A stretch of 64,000 bases of DNA from Natronococcus sp. CG52. Lineage in GTDB: Archaea; Halobacteriota; Halobacteria; Halobacteriales; Natrialbaceae. Where the stretch lies: positions 3,162,001 to 3,226,000 of the forward strand of contig NZ_CP099391.1 of NCBI RefSeq assembly GCF_023913515.1. The letters run 5' to 3'. The notes under the pieces are model-generated. The model did not search any database. It was given only the letters and a program-made list of their open reading frames with translations, and was not told the DNA's origin. This document shows, in pieces, positions 59,557-64,000 of the stretch. The translations under genes and the position numbers were made by a program. The stretch's first letter is position 1. Each line of letters begins with the position of its first letter.

Positions 59557-62526
59557 TTACTGCTCGTCACCGTCGCCGAAGGTGAACACTTCGTCCGATC
59601 CGTCCGCGTCCTCGGCGGTGTCGTCCGTAGTATCTTCGCCAACGTCGTGGTCGTCAGCCGCCTCCTCGAGTTCGTCGGCGACTTCGGCGAACGGATCGGG
59701 TCCCTCGTCTTCGGCGACCGTCGCGTCCTCGACCGCCCCGAGCTGATCGTCGTCGGGTTCGTCCACGCCGGTTGGCTCGAGCGCTAACGGATCGTCGGCG
59801 CGCGCGTCACCCTCGTCCGGTTCGACGGGATGGCCGGCGACCGGTTCGGCGTCGTCCGCCGGGATCACGGGTTCACCCTCGTTCGCAGTGTACTCCGAAT
59901 CTGGAACGGAACCGGACGACAGTGTCGAATCGACGGAGGTGTCCGTCGGCTCCGATCCGGGTTCGTCGGCACTGTGTGACTCCGCCCGCACGGTATCGTG
60001 TGCGACTTCACCGGGAGCGACCGGCGGTTCGCCTCGTTCGTTATCCTCAGGGACCGGCCCCGCCGGATCGGCCGGCGATTCCCCCGCGGTTTCGGGAGCT
60101 ACAGCGATCGACTCGCCGTCGCGCTCCGACGGAGCTGCGACGGTGTCGTCCTCCCCGTTCGCTCCGAGGAGTTCCTCCGCGCCGACCGACGAATTCTCGA
60201 TCGACGACTCGTCGGTACCGGTTTCGAACCGGTCGAGCCCCTCCGAAAGCTCTGCAGCCTGCTCCGAGAGGTTCGACGCGGACTCCGTCACTTCCGTCAG
60301 CGCGGTGGTCTGCTCTTCGGCCGCTGCAGCCACGTTCTCGGACTCCGCGGACGTCTGGTCGGAGATCGACGCCGCGTCGTCGACCATGGCGACGACCTCC
60401 TGGGTCGACGCCGCCTGCTCCTCGGTTGCCGCCGAAATCTCCTGAACGCCGACGTTCGTTTCCTGTGCGAGGCCGGTAATCTCTTCGAGCGCCTCGACCG
60501 CTTCGCGCACCTGCTCGCTGGCGTCGTCGATCTGGTCGCTGGTGACCTCGACCTCCTCGGCGGACCGTTCGGTCCGCTCGCGGATCGCCTCGAGCCGATC
60601 TTCGGCCTCGTCGGCCGCCTCGGCGACGTCCTCGGAGAGGGCCTTGACCTCCTTTGCGACCACGGCGAACCCTTCGTCGTCGTCGCCGGACGCGGAGCGC
60701 GACGCCTCGATGTTGGCGTTCAGCGCCAGCATGTTGGTCTGACGGGCGATCTCGGAGATCGTTGCGATCAGTTCGTCGATCTGCTGGACCTCCGCTTCGA
60801 GCCGTCGGATCTCGCTGACGGCCTGCTCTGACTCGGTCTCGATCTCGTTCATCGCCGTGATCGCCTCGTGGGCGGCGTCCTGCCCCTCGCGGCCGGTTTC
60901 GGCCGTTCGTTCGGCGATGTCGGCGACCTCGTTCGAGGAGGCGGCGATCTCCTCGGTCGTCGTCGAGAGCCCGCTCATCTCCTGGTTGACCGACTGCAGG
61001 GACTGGTTCTGCCGGTCGGCGCCGTCGGAGATCTCCTGGACCGAGCCGGTAACTTGCTCCGAGGCGGAGCGGACCTCCTCGCTCGAGGCCGTGACCTCCT
61101 CGCTGGCGATCGCGACCGAGGTCGCGAACCGGTTCAGTTCGGCCACCGTCTGCTCGATTTCCTCGAGCATGTGGTTGAACTCCCGGCCGATCTCCGACAT
61201 GACCTCGTTCTCGCTTTCGGCGTCCGCGCGGGCCGTGAGATCGCCGTCCGCGGCCGCGCCCATCACGTCACAGTACTCCGTCGCCTTCTCCTCTAAGTGG
61301 TCGTTGAGCTCCGCGACGCGCTCGCGTTCGCGTTCGGCCTCTTCCCTGGCGGCTTCCGCCTCGTCGATCTGCTCGCGCAACGCGACCCGCATCGAGTCGA
61401 AGCCCTCGTAGAGTCGGCCGATGTTGTCGATCCGTTTCGTCTCGAGATCGACCTCGAGGTTCCCCTCCTCCATCTCTCTCGCCTTGCTGGTGAGGCGGTC
61501 GGTCGCGACGGCCGTGTTGCGGCCGAGCACGGCACCGACGAGACCGATCAGGAGCACGCCACCCGCGGTCGCCATCATCCCGTACTGGTCGACGTCGTTG
61601 ACGAACCCGTACGCCTCGTCCATCGAGGTGTGCATCAACACGATCCAGCCCATGTCGGTCGTGTGGTAGGCCGCGACGTAGCCGTCCGGTCCGAAGCCGT
61701 AGGGCTCGTCTTGAAGGGTAGCACCCGGCTGGTTGTCGAACGCCATCGCGCCGGAGCTGTTGGTGCCGTTCGCGGCGAGCGCCGCCTCGAGCAGGCCGTC
61801 GTCGTCGGCGTACTCCTGGCGGAACGCGTCCTCGGTGTAGTTATCGATCAGCGCGTCGCCGCCCGTCCCGGTGAACGTGTCGTCCGCGACGATCTCGCCG
61901 TTCGAGTCGATCGCCATCGTCACGCGTTCGCCCTCGACCGACTTGCCGAAGTCGGCCATCATGTCCTCGAGGTTGAACGTCATGACGATCGCCGTATCGT
62001 CCGACCCGCCGGTTTTGATGTAGTACGAGACGACGGGCGTGCCGTCGCTCTCGTAGGCCGCCGTCCGTTCGACGCTCGAAGCCGACAGGTCGTCGTCGAT
62101 CGCCGCCGTCGCCGGGAAGTCCACGTCGTCGAGCGTTTCGGCGTCGTTCGTCGTGGTCGCTTCCAGTTCGTGGCTATCGACGTTCACGTAGTGAATCGCG
62201 GTCACTTGGTCGGAGAGTTCGAGGTGGAGACTGTTCAGATAGGATTGAATCTCCTCCTCGTCACCCGATTCAACGACCGGAGTGTTGGACGTACTCGCCG
62301 TTCGCCTGTCGTTCTGTTCGTTCCAGTTGTCGAGAGCCGTCGCCTCCTGCCCCGCGAGGGCCTCCTGGTCTTCCAGTGCGTTCTGCTCGACGCTGTCGGT
62401 GATCTGTGCGGTTCCGATAACCCCGATCAGACCGACCGACAGCCCGAGGATCAACAGTGCGATCCCGAACTTGACTGCGTACCTGCGCCGAATCGGCGCC
62501 GGCACCAGCCGTCGAAGGAACTCCAT
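59557..62526 (-). CDS. Methyl-accepting transducer (Htr family) with a long acidic tail
   Basis: 989 residues from ATG 62526. TM1 (about 19-41), an extracytoplasmic double-CACHE-like sensor (about 45-305; YGFGPDGYVAAYHTTDMGWIVLMH), TM2 (about 316-335), one or two HAMP domains (about 336-460) and a methyl-accepting domain with the tip EIARQTNMLALNANIEASRSASG (591-613, in parts). It should signal to CheA through CheW. The last about 215 residues (from 775) are a disordered acidic stretch ending FTFGDGDEQ, much longer than the usual tail. Ligand unknown. No other che gene is in the window. Confidence 0.9.
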   Translation of the reverse strand: MEFLRRLVPAPIRRRYAVKFGIALLILGLSVGLIGVIGTAQITDSVEQNALEDQEALAGQEATALDNWNEQNDRRTASTSNTPVVESGDEEEIQSYLNSLHLELSDQVTAIHYVNVDSHELEATTTNDAETLDDVDFPATAAIDDDLSASSVERTAAYESDGTPVVSYYIKTGGSDDTAIVMTFNLEDMMADFGKSVEGERVTMAIDSNGEIVADDTFTGTGGDALIDNYTEDAFRQEYADDDGLLEAALAANGTNSSGAMAFDNQPGATLQDEPYGFGPDGYVAAYHTTDMGWIVLMHTSMDEAYGFVNDVDQYGMMATAGGVLLIGLVGAVLGRNTAVATDRLTSKAREMEEGNLEVDLETKRIDNIGRLYEGFDSMRVALREQIDEAEAAREEAERERERVAELNDHLEEKATEYCDVMGAAADGDLTARADAESENEVMSEIGREFNHMLEEIEQTVAELNRFATSVAIASEEVTASSEEVRSASEQVTGSVQEISDGADRQNQSLQSVNQEMSGLSTTTEEIAASSNEVADIAERTAETGREGQDAAHEAITAMNEIETESEQAVSEIRRLEAEVQQIDELIATISEIARQTNMLALNANIEASRSASGDDDEGFAVVAKEVKALSEDVAEAADEAEDRLEAIRERTERSAEEVEVTSDQIDDASEQVREAVEALEEITGLAQETNVGVQEISAATEEQAASTQEVVAMVDDAASISDQTSAESENVAAAAEEQTTALTEVTESASNLSEQAAELSEGLDRFETGTDESSIENSSVGAEELLGANGEDDTVAAPSERDGESIAVAPETAGESPADPAGPVPEDNERGEPPVAPGEVAHDTVRAESHSADEPGSEPTDTSVDSTLSSGSVPDSEYTANEGEPVIPADDAEPVAGHPVEPDEGDARADDPLALEPTGVDEPDDDQLGAVEDATVAEDEGPDPFAEVADELEEAADDHDVGEDTTDDTAEDADGSDEVFTFGDGDEQ

Positions 62527-62784
62527 TGATAGCACACGGATCTCATCACCACTACATAAATGGTCAGCCTCCATTATTAGTATTGATAATCGGACGGGTA
62601 CTTTCGAGCGCAAAAGCCACGTGGACCGTGTCACCACTCACCGCGTCGAATTCGAACGATACGTGCGCAGGAGTTTCCACTCAAACATCCGAGAGAACGA
62701 GCGAATACGCGTTTCGAGGTGACTCACTTCCTGACGCTCGCGCTGCAACTGCGAGCGATCGGCGGCGAAAGAGGCGGAGGATTT

Positions 62785-64000
62785 CTAATCGTCCGTCGTG
62801 GAGTCGACCGGTCGGTCCGTCTCGACGAACCGGTCGAGTCCCGAAGCCAGCGCCACCGAGAGGAGCATCCCGACGAGCGCGAAGCCCGCGATCATCACGA
62901 AAAACCAGCTCAGCGAGACGTCGAGGACGAACCCGCCGAGTGCGATACTGGCGGCGCCGAAACCGAACTCGCCCAGATAGGTGTAGCCGTAGGAGAGACC
63001 GCGACTGTCCGCCGGCGTGTAGACCGCGACCGCGTTCTGGTAGAACGGCTGGATGGCAAACAGGAAGAAGCCGAAGACCCCGCAGAGAGCGGCGATCGCC
63101 ACCAGCCCCAGTCCGGTAACCGGAACGAACGTGACCGCCAGTACCACGAGCACGGCGAAGATAGCCGCCAGACCGCGAGCGGGCGGCACTCGGTCCGTTA
63201 GCTTGCCGCCGACGTACTGGCCGCCCATCCCGACGACCAGCAGGCCGACGTAGATGTAGAAGGACGGTTCGATTCCCTCGAGCCCCGTCGGGAGTGCCAG
63301 CCCCGCTATCGCGGGCAGTCCGTACAGGATCTCGGGGAGATAGGTGAGCATCCCCCGGTAGTACAGCCCTTCGAAGGTGACGATGACGAAGACGACGGCG
63401 AACGCGCTCGCGAAGAGGGCCTTCGAGTTCCCGACGAGCGTCGAGAGCGACAGCGCTTCGTCCGGGCCCGCGTCGACGTCGTCCTCGACGGCCGCGGTCG
63501 GCTCGAACTCCGCCGAGAGGCCGTAGAGGACGGCGAGAATTCCGGGAACGGCGAGCAGTGCGGCGACGAGTTGCCAGTCGAGGAAGATCAGCATGGTCGC
63601 GGCGGCGAACGGCCCGAGCGCGATGCCGGCGTTGCCGGCGATGCCGTGCCAGGCGAAGACGGTCCCGCGTTCCTCGACGCCGGTGCTGATGAGTGCCAGC
63701 CCCGCGGGATGGTAGATGCTGGCGGCGATCCCCCACAGCAGCAAGCCGAGGGCGACCATGTAGATCGAGGTGCTCATCGCGAGGACGACGAACGCGAGGC
63801 TCATCCCCGCGAGACAGAGCACGATGAGTCGTTTCGTTCCGTACCGATCCGCCAGGATGCCGCCCGGCAGGGCGCCGATCCCGAACGGTGCGTAGCCGAG
63901 CGCGACGACGAGTCCCATCAGGGCGACGGCGACGTCGAACTCGGCGAGCCAGACGACCAGAAAGATCGGAATCGCCGTCTCGAACCAGTGAACCAGCGCG
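62785..64000 (-). CDS. MFS transporter, N-terminus cut by window edge
   Basis: At least 404 residues, open to base 64000; an internal ATG 63918 is not the true start, because reading continues upstream with hydrophobic sequence (ETAIPIFLVVWLAEF). MFS hallmark ILADRYGTKRLIVL (loop 2-3) is present, and about ten helices follow. The C-terminus is short and acidic (TDRPVDSTTDD). Substrate unknown; a helix pattern like nitrate/nitrite or sugar-type facilitators. Last gene of the window. Confidence 0.85.
   Translation of the reverse strand, partial: ALVHWFETAIPIFLVVWLAEFDVAVALMGLVVALGYAPFGIGALPGGILADRYGTKRLIVLCLAGMSLAFVVLAMSTSIYMVALGLLLWGIAASIYHPAGLALISTGVEERGTVFAWHGIAGNAGIALGPFAAATMLIFLDWQLVAALLAVPGILAVLYGLSAEFEPTAAVEDDVDAGPDEALSLSTLVGNSKALFASAFAVVFVIVTFEGLYYRGMLTYLPEILYGLPAIAGLALPTGLEGIEPSFYIYVGLLVVGMGGQYVGGKLTDRVPPARGLAAIFAVLVVLAVTFVPVTGLGLVAIAALCGVFGFFLFAIQPFYQNAVAVYTPADSRGLSYGYTYLGEFGFGAASIALGGFVLDVSLSWFFVMIAGFALVGMLLSVALASGLDRFVETDRPVDSTTDD

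Overview
The window is 64 kb of a high-GC, acidic-proteome haloarchaeal chromosome, probably from the Natrialba/Natrinema/Haloterrigena side of Halobacteria. The evidence is Asp/Glu-rich proteins, TATA-like boxes about 25 bp before many start codons (leaderless genes), bacterio-opsin-activator (Bat/HTH-10) regulators, archaeal DnaG primase, an LWR-salt protein, DUF7344 and DUF7503 proteins, a halobacterial transducer and siroheme-dependent heme synthesis. I recognised no rRNA, tRNA, CRISPR array or intact transposase. Both ends cut a gene: an aminotransferase on the left and an MFS transporter on the right.

Layout. 0-10.2 kb: aminotransferase, enolase-superfamily enzyme, ABC1/UbiB kinase behind an Hsp20 chaperone, two MoeA proteins (one fused to a periplasmic-binding-like domain), and a serine beta-lactamase-like hydrolase. 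Two hairpin-rich intergenic repeats in opposite orientation lie here. 10.2-14.5 kb: Bat-type regulators, a HalOD1 protein and a HAD phosphatase. 14.9-17.3 kb: a CHAT (caspase-like) protease gene meeting tail to tail, with no spacer, a 48-residue signal-peptide-like DUF7503 ORF. 17.4-21.3 kb: LWR-salt protein, pterin carbinolamine dehydratase, and a tight operon for the first step of tetrapyrrole synthesis and siroheme-to-heme conversion (fused siroheme decarboxylase, SirC, HemA). 21.4-25.9 kb: two cis-prenyltransferase homologues, one lacking the catalytic motif, and a DUF92 membrane protein, perhaps a polyprenyl-lipid module. 26-34 kb: dnaG, a membrane-anchored winged-helix protein, a DUF3311/sodium-solute symporter pair, a PAS-GAF-Bat regulator and an HFX_2341-type regulator.

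34-47 kb is metabolic. pxpA faces an accC-pxpC-pxpB operon, with a one-domain biotin carrier divergent from it (5-oxoprolinase plus biotin carboxylase). Next come coxS-coxL-coxM-like molybdenum hydroxylase genes (form II, AYRGAGR) divergent from a MoxR ATPase/CoxE-like VWA pair, then an acyl-CoA synthetase whose usual C-terminal lysine is not seen. The MoeA proteins near the left end could supply molybdenum cofactor to the hydroxylase.

47-64 kb: valS, a Tat-exported protein, an ABC-2 exporter with two paralogous permeases, and a 94-bp, about 97% identical inverted copy of the valS 3' end beyond it, so the exporter region is bracketed by inverted repeats. Then follow a DUF7344 protein, DUF1405 protein, acetoacetate decarboxylase-like protein, pdxS, two uncharacterised proteins, thrB, a long-tailed chemotaxis-type transducer and the cut MFS transporter. 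The most system-like novelty is the CHAT protease/DUF7503 pair; the hairpin family and the valS-bracketed island are the most striking non-coding signals.
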